Below, in pieces: positions 1 to 8,453 of a stretch of DNA of 64,000 bases; the first letter of the stretch is position 1; the number at the start of each line of letters is the position of its first letter. The stretch spans positions 1 to 64,000 of the forward strand of contig NZ_RLII01000013.1 of the NCBI RefSeq assembly GCF_004102745.1, in the 5' to 3' direction. A program made the position numbers and the translations under genes. Source of the DNA: Acetivibrio mesophilus. Its GTDB lineage: Bacteria > Bacillota > Clostridia > Acetivibrionales > Acetivibrionaceae. The notes under the pieces are model-generated. The model was given only the letters and a program-made list of their open reading frames with translations. It was not told the DNA's origin and made no database searches.

Positions 1-118
1 GCACTTCCAAAGGAACTTAAGGGTAGGCTTTTACTGTGTGCATAAGAGCAAGAATCATGATACTTACTTAAAGCCAAATATTGAATTTTCAAGGTGCATA
101 GAGATTATTAATCTGCGA
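1..118 (+). mobile_element. Possible right end of an insertion sequence (partial, cut by window edge)
   Basis: A short open frame from base 1 ends with a stop at 43-45 and could be the tail of a transposase. It is followed by about 70 bases without coding signal, including an end-like stretch TTGAATTTTCAAGGTGCA near 92-109. The neighbouring spore gene on the other strand loses its family resemblance at about 127, which would fit an insertion boundary. No inverted partner can be seen because the window starts here, so this is a tentative reading. Confidence 0.25.
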
Positions 119-121
119 AGT

Positions 122-439
122 TTAAGTTAATGTAAGCTGTAAATGGTCTCCGGTCCACAAAGCTGTGCGAAAGTTATTGTTTTGTTTTGCAGCCTCTTCA
201 ATATTCACTACAAAGGGTTCCGGCCCATAGTCCTTTAATTTAATCGGCATGCCGCCCTTACACTGATCTGTATAGGGAATATATTGAGGCAGATACGGTT
301 TGCATAGGTTGAAGTTATACATCGGCATATTCGGAAAACAGGGACACTGGCACATTTTATCCTTATATATGCTGTGTGGATTATATAATTGTGCATGTGC
401 AAAATAAGGATATGACCAATTATTATTTGTATTATACAT
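122..439 (-). pseudogene. Truncated cupin-type spore-associated protein
   Basis: The N-terminal half (Tyr-, Asn-, Pro- and Cys-rich) is like that of clostridial cupin proteins associated with spores. The block DYGPEPFVVNIEEAAKQNNN, followed directly by FRTALWTGDHLQLTL, is the normal entry into the cupin barrel of that family. The frame then stops at once, so the metal-binding His-rich cupin core, usually about another 100 residues, is missing. The DNA beyond about 127 gives no cupin-like translation in any frame. The gene is therefore read as a 5' remnant, cut by insertion or deletion. The start at 439 is chosen because AGGAAGGG lies at proper spacing from it; an in-frame ATG at 448 sits too close to that site. 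Confidence 0.55.
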
Positions 440-460
440 ATTACCCATCCCTTCCTAACG

Positions 461-2104
461 TCATGGTATCATTCTATGTTTTATATCAAGTAAATGTGAC
501 TCTTCCTCTTGTATGACCTTTTTGTCAATCCGTTCAAATAAGATTTCCACCTGCCCAATCTCCAGGCTGCCCGGAACTTCTATACACTGCCAGACTGCTT
601 TTTCAATCTTTAAGATGTTTCTTATTTTCGCAGAGGAAAACGGCAAAAAAGGTTCAAGCAGATTAGAAAGGTTAGCGATAATTTGCACACAGGTATAAAG
701 AGTTTCCCTGCACTTTTCAACATCACTCTTTATTGTAATCCACGACTTACTGTCATCAAAGTATTTATTTGCTGACCGTACAAATACAAAGATTGCATCC
801 AGTGCCTCCTTGAAGTTACCCTGTTCTATGAGTTCTCCAACTCGAGGATAGATATTTGTTAATGATTGCAGAATATTCTCATTACATCGAGCCTCCGGTA
901 TCTTGTTTTCAAAATTCTTTTGAATAAACACCAGACTGCGGTTCACAAAATTTCCGTATGCCCCCAAAAGCTCTCCATTATGACTGTTAATGAATTCTCT
1001 CCAGGTGAAGTCGGTATCCCTTTTTTCGGGACCATTACCGATCAGGAAATAACGGATGGAATCAGGCTCGTATCGTTCAATGAAATCCTTTACCCATATT
1101 GCCCAATTTTCGCTGGTGGAAATTTTCCTGCCTTCCAGGGTCAAATACTCGCTGGATATAATATCGTCCGGGAGCTTCAACTTGATATCGGTGCGACCTA
1201 AGAGCAGCGAGGGCAGAATAATTGTATGAAAAGGTATGTTATCCTTTCCATGTACGTAATATTGCCTTGAGCTGTTCCAGAATTCATAAAAGTCAATTCC
1301 CTGCTGACCGCATAGCGTATAACAGTCCGAAAGGTATCCAAGAACATTTTCAGCCCAGATATATATTTTCTTATCGCCAAACCCATCCTTCGGAACATCA
1401 ATACCCCAATCGAGGTCACGGGTCAGGCTTCTGTCACGCAGTCCTTCCTGAATATATCTTTTTGACATCTCATAAGCATTTTTTCTCCAGTCCTTGTGAC
1501 TCTCAATATATTCCTCCAGTTCTTTCTTCATACGGGTGACAGCAAGGTAAAGATGATTGGTAGAACTGAATTCCGGTGCCTTTTTGCATATGCTACATTC
1601 TGCCTGAAGCAGGTTTTCCGGCTCCAGTACACTTCCGCACACTTCACATTGATCGCCCCTTGCGGGCTTACCACAATGGGGGCATAAACCTTTTACAAAG
1701 CGATCCGGCAAAAATTGCTTGCATTGGATACAATATGCCTGCAAAGTGCTTTTCTCATAAACATACCCTCCATCATAGAGTTTTTTGTGGAAATCTTCAA
1801 CAAAGCTTTTGTGTTCGCTGCTGGATGTTTTTCCGTATAGATTATAAGTGAAGCCAAGACGATTGAAGCAATCGACAAACTCATTGTGGTAATAATCACT
1901 TATTTCCTCAGGTGTCTTGTTTTCCTGCCTAGCTCTGATTGCGACTGGCGTACCATGACAATCACTGCCTGAAACCAAAAACACTCTGTCTCCTTTTGAT
2001 CTAAAATACCTTGCCAATATATCCCCCGGCAATAATGCAGCTATATGACCTATATGCAAAGAACCATTGGCATAAGGCCATGCATTTCCTATTAAAATAT
2101 TCAT
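461..2104 (-). CDS. metG: Methionyl-tRNA synthetase (short form)
   Basis: Cytosolic class I aminoacyl-tRNA synthetase that charges tRNA-Met with methionine. The HIGH signature is at residues 17-20 and the KMSKS-equivalent is KISTS at about 327-331. A cysteine-rich insertion at about 125-180 holds four CxxC-like knuckles, as in zinc-binding MetRS. At 547 residues it lacks the C-terminal EMAP/Trbp tRNA-binding domain of the longer bacterial enzymes. The start at 2104 is preferred because GAGG lies 7 bases ahead of it; a GTG six bases upstream overlaps the ribosome binding site. It is preceded by a T-box leader whose specifier reads AUG, which independently supports Met specificity. The KISTS variant suggests this may be a second or alternative MetRS rather than the main one; that is inference. 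Confidence 0.93.
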   Translation of the reverse strand: MNILIGNAWPYANGSLHIGHIAALLPGDILARYFRSKGDRVFLVSGSDCHGTPVAIRARQENKTPEEISDYYHNEFVDCFNRLGFTYNLYGKTSSSEHKSFVEDFHKKLYDGGYVYEKSTLQAYCIQCKQFLPDRFVKGLCPHCGKPARGDQCEVCGSVLEPENLLQAECSICKKAPEFSSTNHLYLAVTRMKKELEEYIESHKDWRKNAYEMSKRYIQEGLRDRSLTRDLDWGIDVPKDGFGDKKIYIWAENVLGYLSDCYTLCGQQGIDFYEFWNSSRQYYVHGKDNIPFHTIILPSLLLGRTDIKLKLPDDIISSEYLTLEGRKISTSENWAIWVKDFIERYEPDSIRYFLIGNGPEKRDTDFTWREFINSHNGELLGAYGNFVNRSLVFIQKNFENKIPEARCNENILQSLTNIYPRVGELIEQGNFKEALDAIFVFVRSANKYFDDSKSWITIKSDVEKCRETLYTCVQIIANLSNLLEPFLPFSSAKIRNILKIEKAVWQCIEVPGSLEIGQVEILFERIDKKVIQEEESHLLDIKHRMIP

Positions 2105-2164
2105 AAACACACCTCATTTCTAATTGATTTGGATTGACATATTTATATAAGCAAAATGCGCATT

Positions 2165-2452
2165 AAAAAAGCTCTCACCTCCAGGATAAAATCCTGGGGA
2201 CGAGAGCATGATACTTCGTGTTACCACCCCGGTTCATTGATGCTTCGCAACACCAACCTCAGCAAGTACGGCAGGATAAATGAATCCTGATTATACTCCG
2301 GCACTATAACGGGAGCACCCGTCGCAGTCTAAACCCTAAAAGGATTCGGTGCGAAAGCTCCAAGACCATCTTCGGTTATCTATTCCTTACTCCTTCTCAG
2401 CTTACCGGAGCTCTCTGTAAAAGACATCAATAACTTACTCTTCTCTTCATCG
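2165..2452 (-). promoter_or_regulatory. T-box leader of metG, Met specifier
   Basis: Tandem riboswitch sensing uncharged tRNA. On the - strand, stem I carries an AGAGAGC-type element and a specifier loop with AUG at 2369-2367, followed by a purine and UCUUGGAGC. This is the usual context of a specifier codon. The T-box core GGGGTGGTAACACG lies at about 2218-2231, and its TGGT bulge would pair with an ACCA tRNA end, as expected for tRNA-Met. A strong terminator (GCTCTCG...TGAGAGC, 2171-2207) with a T run at 2165-2170 closes the leader. Uncharged tRNA-Met binding should favour the antiterminator and metG expression. Confidence 0.93.
2171..2207 (-). terminator. T-box intrinsic terminator
   Basis: Long GC-rich hairpin with an inner CCCAGGAT/ATCCTGG stem and an outer GCTCTC/GAGAGC stem, followed on the - strand by TTTTTT. 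It is the terminator arm that competes with the T-box antiterminator. Confidence 0.9.
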
Positions 2453-2719
2453 CATCTATAATTTTATTGTAATCAAACTATATATCCACCTTTAATAGGA
2501 TATGTCATAAATCCGGTTTCATTCACATTTTTAGTCTGAATGTAATTTTATGCAAGTTATATAAATATATTAACATGATATGCATTTGCAATCAATAGTT
2601 TACAGTAATAATAATCAACAGAAATAACCATCTAATTGAATTTTATTACTTTTTCACGATTACGCGATATACGCAAGCGGGCTCATTTTTACCCCCCACA
2701 TATACAGACAAAATGAAGA
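2453..2719. other. Intergenic AT-rich stretch
   Basis: No open frame with a ribosome binding site, no tRNA and no convincing repeat was seen. It should contain the metG leader promoter on the - strand, but no good -35/-10 pair stood out. Confidence 0.5.
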
Positions 2720-2752
2720 AACCTGTCTACGGACATTAACCGCAAACAGGTT
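2720..2752 (-). terminator. Terminator after tRNA-Ser
   Basis: AACCTGT/ACAGGTT arms with inner CGG/CCG pairing, then TCTTCATTTT on the - strand, directly after the tRNA CCA end. Confidence 0.75.
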
Positions 2753-2754
2753 CA

Positions 2755-2845
2755 TGGCGGAGACGGTGAGATTCGAACTCACGTGCCGCTCACGCGACAA
2801 CCTGATTTCGAGTCAGGCTCGTTATGACCACTTCGATACGTCTCC
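2755..2845 (-). tRNA. tRNA-Ser (CGA anticodon)
   Basis: A 91-nt class II tRNA with a long variable arm. The acceptor GGAGACG pairs perfectly with CGTCTCC, the discriminator is G, and CCA is encoded. The anticodon loop CTCGAAA gives CGA, reading UCG serine codons. The T loop GTTCGAATC is canonical. Confidence 0.96.
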
Positions 2846-2926
2846 ATATATTATTTAAAACATCTTTATTCAGATTTTAATAATACCTAAAAAACTCCAT
2901 AAAATCAACTATAAAAATCATATTCT

Positions 2927-3409
2927 TTATTTTTGATTTGGCTTTCTCTTTCTAAGCTCCTTGAAAAAATTCTTCAAAATCTCAGAGCATTCTTCCTGCA
3001 ATATTCCGTAGGTCACTTCAACTTTATGGTTAAAAGCATCAACCCTAAGTACATCTATTACCGACCCAACTGCCCCTGCTTTAGGATCCACAGTCCCTAT
3101 AAAAAGCCTTCCAACCCTAGCCTGTATAATTGCACCGGCACACATTGTACAAGGCTCCAATGTAACATACAAATCACAGTCGTTAAGTCTCCAGGTACCA
3201 AGCTTTGCAGATGCTTCCCTAATTACAGCTATCTCAGCATGATTGGTGGGGTCATTGGTTAATTCCTTTTCATTATGCCCCCTGGCAATTATTTTGCCGT
3301 CTCTGACTATCACTGCCCCTATGGGAGTCTCATCCTTGCTGTATGCCTTATAGGCTTCCTTCAAGGCCTCCCTCATAAACCAATGCTGTGAGCCCTCTTC
3401 AAACTCCAA
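2927..3409 (-). CDS. tadA: tRNA-specific adenosine deaminase
   Basis: Deaminates A34 to inosine in tRNA-Arg(ACG); that tRNA is present in this window at 53050-53126. It has the zinc/catalytic HAE motif and the PCTMC motif of the cytidine/deoxycytidylate deaminase fold, plus the basic C-terminus usual for TadA. The frame stays open upstream to an ATG at 3508, which would add a hydrophobic N-terminus. That stretch contains a perfect sigma-A promoter and no ribosome binding site, so it is unlikely to be translated. The TTG at 3409, with GGAGG 12 bases upstream, gives 160 residues, the normal family length. Another possible start is the ATG at about 3376, which has poorer spacing. Function is sure; the exact start is moderately sure. 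Confidence 0.9.
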   Translation of the reverse strand: MEFEEGSQHWFMREALKEAYKAYSKDETPIGAVIVRDGKIIARGHNEKELTNDPTNHAEIAVIREASAKLGTWRLNDCDLYVTLEPCTMCAGAIIQARVGRLFIGTVDPKAGAVGSVIDVLRVDAFNHKVEVTYGILQEECSEILKNFFKELRKRKPNQK

Positions 3410-3473
3410 CTTACGTCCAAGCCTCCAATTAAACGAGTGTAAGGCGGAATAACTGCCAAACGTTGCGAATAAA

Positions 3474-3502
3474 ATTATAACTAAAAATATGCTTATTGTC
3501 AA
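3474..3502 (-). promoter_or_regulatory. Consensus sigma-A promoter of tadA
   Basis: TTGACA (3502-3497) and TATAAT (3479-3474) are separated by exactly 17 bases, a perfect match to the vegetative consensus. Transcription would start near 3467, about 58 bases ahead of the proposed TTG start of tadA. Confidence 0.85.
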
Positions 3503-3575
3503 ACCCATTGTTTGTTAGGTGATTTGATATTACTTCATGCTTTGTGGGTTTTTGTATAAATAAATTATTAAAAAA

Positions 3576-3600
3576 CCACTCAAACCATTAATTTGAGCGG
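3576..3600 (-). terminator. Terminator after tRNA-Arg(CCT)
   Basis: CCGCTCAAA and TTTGAGTGG arms separated by a short loop and followed by TTTTTT on the - strand, just below the tRNA 3' end. Confidence 0.9.
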
Positions 3601-3608
3601 CTTTCCTC

Positions 3609-3685
3609 TGGTGTGCCCAAAGGGATTCGAACCCCCGGCCTGCGGTTTAGGAAACCGACGCTCTATCCTGCTGAGCTATGGGCAC
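3609..3685 (-). tRNA. tRNA-Arg (CCT anticodon)
   Basis: A 77-nt tRNA with acceptor GTGCCCA/TGGGCAC, discriminator A and encoded CCA. The anticodon loop TTCCTAA gives CCT, reading AGG arginine codons. D arm GCTC/GAGC and the GTTCGAATC T loop are present. Confidence 0.95.
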
Positions 3686-3970
3686 ATATAATATATTATA
3701 TTATATCCAAAATCAACGATTAATAGTATACTAAAAAAGCACAAATAATTCAAGAGTATTTTTTCCCAAAATTAAATTTATATTTCAACACCATTACATT
3801 CCAAAATAAGCCTCCTTTTTTCAAGCTTTTAAACCTATTAATTATCCTGCCTTGACCGTTTGGTCAATAAACCTTAACTAGTCATCGGTAAGCAATAAAG
3901 TCTACTATAGCCTAAAAAAGAGATGACATCCTTACCAAGTTACGCGCCATGCGTGGCGCACATATAACAC

Positions 3971-4000
3971 AAACTCGTTCAGCAAAAGCCGAACGAGTTT
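3971..4000 (-). terminator. Hairpin downstream of the small lipoprotein gene
   Basis: A near-perfect inverted repeat (AAACTCGTTCGGC/GCTGAACGAGTTT) lies 12 bases past the lipoprotein stop. The tract after it is not T-rich on the - strand, so it may be a weak terminator or a 3' stabilising hairpin. Confidence 0.6.
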
Positions 4001-4011
4001 CCACTTACCGT

Positions 4012-4665
4012 TTATTCCTTTACCCCTTCGATTTTTTGTATAAACTCTTCTACCGTAAAATCAAGTCCAGTAATATCGCTGAAACTCATTTCGGCGATGG
4101 AATCAGATTTCTTCAGTTTGCCCTTTTCTTTTGACATAGACTCATCACCGTAACCAAGTCCTCTGGCAATAATTTTCGAATTTATTACATCAAACCTTCC
4201 GTCGCTTATTCCTAAGCTTCGATATATATATTCTCCTGTGGAATCTTTACCTTTTTTTAAAAAAAGCACTGCTTCATCATTTAATCTATAAATTGGATCC
4301 CCCATTATACTGATATCTTGACCGTCTATAATTGCACCCGTTTGAATAAGTTTTATTATATCCCCTTTGGCAAGGTTACCCTTGATAACGTTTAATATCT
4401 CTGCTTTACTATATGTAAAAAATAGTTCCTGGTCTTCAACAGTTTCGGTTGACAAAATTTTTAAATGCACAATTTCCTCTGCATTTTTTTTCAATTCAGA
4501 TATGTTATTAAATCCTTCAGCCTTAATAGCACTCATAGCTCCACCTGTAACAATAGCTTCTCCTGCGTTACTAACACTTTCATCTTTTCCTGTATTACAT
4601 CCGGTAATCCCTAAAAGAAGGGCTACAGCAGCAGATATTAAGACTATACCTTTTTTATTAATCAT
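4012..4665 (-). CDS. Lipoprotein of unknown function
   Basis: A 217-residue secreted lipoprotein. A Lys-rich N-terminus, a hydrophobic segment and the lipobox GITGC (Cys at about 23) predict lipid anchoring on the outer face of the membrane. The body contains alternating beta-like segments with no domain I recognise. The start at 4665 is chosen because GGGAGGG lies about 7 bases ahead; the open frame continues 25 residues further upstream without a ribosome binding site. It is a single gene divergent from the large SLH protein gene, with a palindrome between them. Confidence 0.75.
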   Translation of the reverse strand: MINKKGIVLISAAVALLLGITGCNTGKDESVSNAGEAIVTGGAMSAIKAEGFNNISELKKNAEEIVHLKILSTETVEDQELFFTYSKAEILNVIKGNLAKGDIIKLIQTGAIIDGQDISIMGDPIYRLNDEAVLFLKKGKDSTGEYIYRSLGISDGRFDVINSKIIARGLGYGDESMSKEKGKLKKSDSIAEMSFSDITGLDFTVEEFIQKIEGVKE

Positions 4666-4789
4666 TTTTCCACCCTCCCTAATTAAAAGTAAACAAAAAC
4701 AACAAACAAATAAAACTATCCCTACTTTCTTCCTCTTCACAAAGACACACTCGTTTCATATTTTTCTGTTAAGCACTTTTGACATATCT

Positions 4790-4807
4790 TAATTGTTGCA
4801 ACAATTA
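4790..4807. promoter_or_regulatory. 18-bp perfect palindrome, possible operator
   Basis: TAATTGTTGCAACAATTA reads the same on both strands. It lies about 125 bp upstream of the lipoprotein start and 300 bp upstream of the divergent SLH protein start, a natural place for a dimeric repressor. There is no T tract, so it is unlikely to be a terminator. Confidence 0.4.
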
Positions 4808-4963
4808 AAAGAAGATAATTCAGCATTATTATATCATGTAATATTCATCCATTCAAGTATTAAATTTATAAATTGATATATAATTATGTAACCAATATTG
4901 CAATTTGCAATCATGACCACCAGCTAATCCGACGGTTTGCTCTTGCCCTATAAGGATATGTTA

Positions 4964-4997
4964 ATTAGCAAAGTTGTCCAACAGTGACTTTGTTAAT
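4964..4997 (+). promoter_or_regulatory. Hairpin in the leader of the SLH/FN3 gene
   Basis: ATTAGCAAAGT and ACTTTGTTAAT can form an 11-bp stem (one G-T pair) around a 12-base loop, about 120 bp upstream of the start at 5115. It could be a leader structure or operator. Nothing in it matches a riboswitch class I can name. Confidence 0.3.
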
Positions 4998-5114
4998 GTC
5001 AGAAATTAATTTAAATATAATGCCATTAAAAACTCGTTAACTTTGTTTCAAAATTATTCGATAGAAAGTTTAACAGCCTATTTATTTTCTTTTATTTCAC
5101 AAGGGAGGGTAACC

Positions 5115-8100
5115 ATGAAATTAATCATAGATAACTTCAAAAAACTAATCATTTTCATCCTTATCATCTTAATTACAACTTTTTGCCTAAGGGACACTGC
5201 TCTAGCTAATTTCAGCCTTAATGCTACTCCTGCAGACTTCAATTCCGATACTCAAATAAATCTTAACTGGACTTCAGTCACAAATGCTGTTTACTACAGC
5301 ATTTCAAGAGACGGTTTACATATTGCCAATATAGATGTTAACGTTGACAGAAACTATTTGAGCTTTCAGGATACCGGGCTAGTGCCTCAAACCTCCTACA
5401 GCTATACTCTAACTGCTGTAGATCCCAACGGAAAGGCCATCAAATCAGCCTATAGCACGGCTTCTACGTTAAAAATGAGAGCTCCTTCCATTATCTCCTC
5501 ATACCTGGATATTAATAATAATGAGGTTACGCTGACATGGCTAAACAATTCTCTTGCTGCCAGCAGTACCATAGTGAATAAGTCTGGAGCTGGACAGGTT
5601 GCTCAAGTGTCTGGCAAAAAAACCTCTATCAGTTTTGTAGACCCAACCCTAACTTATGGCGTCGAATCACAATACACCATTATGTCAATAGACGGGAACG
5701 GATATTCATCAACCTCATCCTCTCCTGTTTCTATAATACCTATAGCCCCTCCAGTTATAGAAGCATCGATAAAAAACAGCACAGCAACGATTTCCTGGGG
5801 ACAACATGCTTATATTCAGGAATTTAGACTTGAGAGATCCAAGTACCTGGAAGATAAAAAGAAATGGGATTCATGGCAAATAATAAATACTAACTTGCCG
5901 AAAAACAGCACAAGTATCACAGACCACCTCAGTAGCGATGGAACATACAGGTACAGATTAAGTATTGACAATGAAAAATATAAAGGTTTCAGTAATATAT
6001 CAAAGCCTGTGTCAAGGCTTTTGGCTCCTTCAAATCTTCAATGTGTCCCAGTCGATTCCGGAAGAATCGACATAAGCTGGAGCCTCCCCTCAAAAGGCAA
6101 CTTCACCCTTAAAATAGAGAAAAGAATCGGTTCGGGAAGCTACTCTACAATAGCTGTCCTTGACAGTAATATAACAACTTATTCGGACACTGAGGGAATT
6201 CTTGCGAACAAGTATTATTATTACCGAATAACAGCTTATGATGAGAACGGCAACTCTGCTTCATCTCCCGTGTATTCCATATACACCGGAGTACCGTCCG
6301 CCGCATCAAACCTGAGATTAGAAATAACATCTCCTACCAAAATAACTTTGAATTGGAAGGATTCTTCCAGCAATGAATCCGGCTTTAGAGTTGAAAGAAA
6401 GGTTGACACAGGTGACTTTGTTCCGATTGCAACTTTGAACGCAAATACCACTTCCTATATTGACAATAACGTAAGCACCCTATCCTCCTATACCTATAGG
6501 GTCATACCCTTTAATTCGGCAGGGGATGCTTCAGCCTACAGCAATGAAGTTTCTTGCACAACCTCTATTTTAAAGGTGGCTCCCGGATCATTGACCGTTA
6601 CACCGGTATCTCCAACTGAGATTGAACTCAACTGGAGATACGCGGGCTCCGCAAGTTATAGTACCGTTATTGAAAGAAAAACCGGCGATAATGATGCCTG
6701 GGAAATAATAACTACCCTGGCAGCAGGCTATACAAGTTACAGAGATACGGACCTCCTTCCAAACACCCAATATTTTTACAGGGTAAGAACAAATCTTGCC
6801 AGCAGAGTTTACTCAAGACCTTATCCTGAAAAAGCCGACGGAACTGGAGTCTATACTTATTTGGAAGCTCCTGAGAAATTGACATCGGCCTGGACCACAT
6901 CCGGATTTGTGAAACTTTCCTGGAAGTATGAGTCCTGGGGCGAGTCAGAGATTATAATTGAACGAAAAGTTGGAAATGGCAGGTTTATAGAAATCGACAA
7001 GCAGGACGCAGATAAAACTGTATGGTATGATTACGACATAGACCCGGAAACCAGTTACACATACAGAATCAGGGCCGCTAATGCCTTTAACTCGTCGGAA
7101 TATTCAAATGAATCTTCTGTGGACGGCATGAGCTTCAAACCGCCCGAGGGCCTGAATGCTTCCATTGTATCAAATACCGAAATAATTTTGAGCTGGATCG
7201 ACATGACCGATAATGAATCCGGCTTCAGGGTAGAAATGAAAACAGCGAATGACCAGAGCTGGAGAAAAGCCGCTTCGCTTTCTAAGAACACCACCAGCTG
7301 CACAATTAAAGACTTAAAACCCGATACCCTTTACTATTTTAGAGTAGTAGCCGAAAGGTCATCCTATCGTTTTGAGGTATACAGCGAGGAAATTCAGGTG
7401 CTTATGAAATCTCTATCCGCGCCGTCAGGCTTGGTAGTAAAGGTTATTTCACCAAATCAAATTCTCCTGGAGTGGAAGGATAATTCCGATGATGAGGATG
7501 GCTTCGTCATTGAAAGAAAGTCAAATCAAGGGGAATTCGCGGAAATTGCGAGGGTAGGCAGGAATGTTGAAAAATACACAGATAATCAGCTTTATTCCAA
7601 TACCACCTATTACTATAGAATAAAAGGCTATGACAAAAACATATACACCAATTACACCAATATTGGAATGGCCAAAACTACACCTTCCCAAACCTTTAAG
7701 GATTTAAATTCTGTTCCTTGGGCAAAGGAATCCATAGAAAGTCTGGCAGCAAGAGGAATTATACATGGAAAATCCGAGGAACTTGGAATATTTGCACCCA
7801 ATGACCGTATAACCCGCGCAGAGTTTATAACTCTCATAATAAAGGCCTTCCAATTGGATAAAACACCAACAGGCACTTTCGCCGATGTGAAGCCCAATCA
7901 TTGGTACTACAAAAACGTCATGATTGCCAAAAACATGGGCATTGTTTCAGGGACAGGTGACAACTACTTCTATCCCAATGAGCCTATAAAAAGGGAGGAC
8001 ATGGCTGTAATTCTGGCAAAAACCTTTAAGATCGTCGGCAAACCGCTGCCAAATCACAGCAACTCAGTCCTGGATAAGTACTCCGACAAAAACCTTGTAT

Positions 8101-8243
8101 CCATCTATGCCTTGCAGAGTATGGCTATATTGAACGGAGAAGAAATCATAAACGGCAAAAGCAGTACGCAGCTTTCTCCAAAAGATTATGCTACAAGGGC
8201 AGAAGCTGCGGTAATAATATATAAAGCTCTAAAAAAATTATAA
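5115..8243 (+). CDS. Fibronectin type III repeat protein with SLH anchor
   Basis: An exported 1,042-residue cell-surface protein. A signal peptide at residues 1-33 ends near ALANF. About nine fibronectin type III-like repeats follow (roughly 35-850). The later ones carry the clostridial pattern W-x-D-x-(S/D)-x-(N/D)-E-x-G-F-x-(I/V)-E, for example near 410, 695 and 795. Three SLH motifs occupy about 858-1042, with ITRAEF, IKREDM and ATRAEA marks, and should bind pyruvylated secondary wall polymer. No catalytic domain is visible, so the role is probably structural or adhesive. The start at 5115 has GGGAGGG 7 bases ahead; the frame upstream of it lacks a site. A terminator follows directly. Confidence 0.88.
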   Translation: MKLIIDNFKKLIIFILIILITTFCLRDTALANFSLNATPADFNSDTQINLNWTSVTNAVYYSISRDGLHIANIDVNVDRNYLSFQDTGLVPQTSYSYTLTAVDPNGKAIKSAYSTASTLKMRAPSIISSYLDINNNEVTLTWLNNSLAASSTIVNKSGAGQVAQVSGKKTSISFVDPTLTYGVESQYTIMSIDGNGYSSTSSSPVSIIPIAPPVIEASIKNSTATISWGQHAYIQEFRLERSKYLEDKKKWDSWQIINTNLPKNSTSITDHLSSDGTYRYRLSIDNEKYKGFSNISKPVSRLLAPSNLQCVPVDSGRIDISWSLPSKGNFTLKIEKRIGSGSYSTIAVLDSNITTYSDTEGILANKYYYYRITAYDENGNSASSPVYSIYTGVPSAASNLRLEITSPTKITLNWKDSSSNESGFRVERKVDTGDFVPIATLNANTTSYIDNNVSTLSSYTYRVIPFNSAGDASAYSNEVSCTTSILKVAPGSLTVTPVSPTEIELNWRYAGSASYSTVIERKTGDNDAWEIITTLAAGYTSYRDTDLLPNTQYFYRVRTNLASRVYSRPYPEKADGTGVYTYLEAPEKLTSAWTTSGFVKLSWKYESWGESEIIIERKVGNGRFIEIDKQDADKTVWYDYDIDPETSYTYRIRAANAFNSSEYSNESSVDGMSFKPPEGLNASIVSNTEIILSWIDMTDNESGFRVEMKTANDQSWRKAASLSKNTTSCTIKDLKPDTLYYFRVVAERSSYRFEVYSEEIQVLMKSLSAPSGLVVKVISPNQILLEWKDNSDDEDGFVIERKSNQGEFAEIARVGRNVEKYTDNQLYSNTTYYYRIKGYDKNIYTNYTNIGMAKTTPSQTFKDLNSVPWAKESIESLAARGIIHGKSEELGIFAPNDRITRAEFITLIIKAFQLDKTPTGTFADVKPNHWYYKNVMIAKNMGIVSGTGDNYFYPNEPIKREDMAVILAKTFKIVGKPLPNHSNSVLDKYSDKNLVSIYALQSMAILNGEEIINGKSSTQLSPKDYATRAEAAVIIYKALKKL

Positions 8244-8285
8244 TTTGTTTTCATACACTCTCCTAATATGAAAAAACCCATTTAT

Positions 8286-8320
8286 TGCACCTTTCTTCCA
8301 TGGAAGGCGCACTTTTTTTT
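8286..8320 (+). terminator. Terminator after the FN3/SLH gene
   Basis: An inverted repeat, GCACCTT...AAGGCGC around CTTCCATGG, is followed by C and a run of eight T on the + strand. Confidence 0.85.
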
Positions 8321-8354
8321 GTAATAAAACTCTGCTTTTTCGTTAATATTAACC

Positions 8355-8383
8355 TTGGAAAACACAATATGTTGGGTTATAAT
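8355..8383 (+). promoter_or_regulatory. Sigma-A-like promoter before the MazG-like gene
   Basis: TTGGAA (8355-8360) and TATAAT (8378-8383) are spaced by 17 bases, about 70 bp upstream of the start at 8454. It probably drives the MazG-like gene and pepF together. Confidence 0.65.
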
Positions 8384-8453
8384 GGTATAGTAATCTGGAG
8401 TAAAATATATACAACTCTTATCCCTTTTCTTACAAGGAGGACTTTTAAGTATA

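Noticed and set aside
866-1539. Several + strand frames of 60-110 codons inside metG
   Set aside because: They are antisense to a strongly conserved synthetase, have no ribosome binding sites and no family resemblance.
4900-4960. Possible riboswitch (GGGCAA...AAACCG pieces on the - strand)
   Set aside because: The pieces recall a GEMM/c-di-GMP core but lack the GACGCAAAGC block and the order of stems. No riboswitch class fits.
5115-8243. Candidate CRISPR-like or tandem DNA repeats in the FN3 gene
   Set aside because: The repeats are protein-level fibronectin domains of about 90 residues; DNA identity between them is low and there are no spacers.
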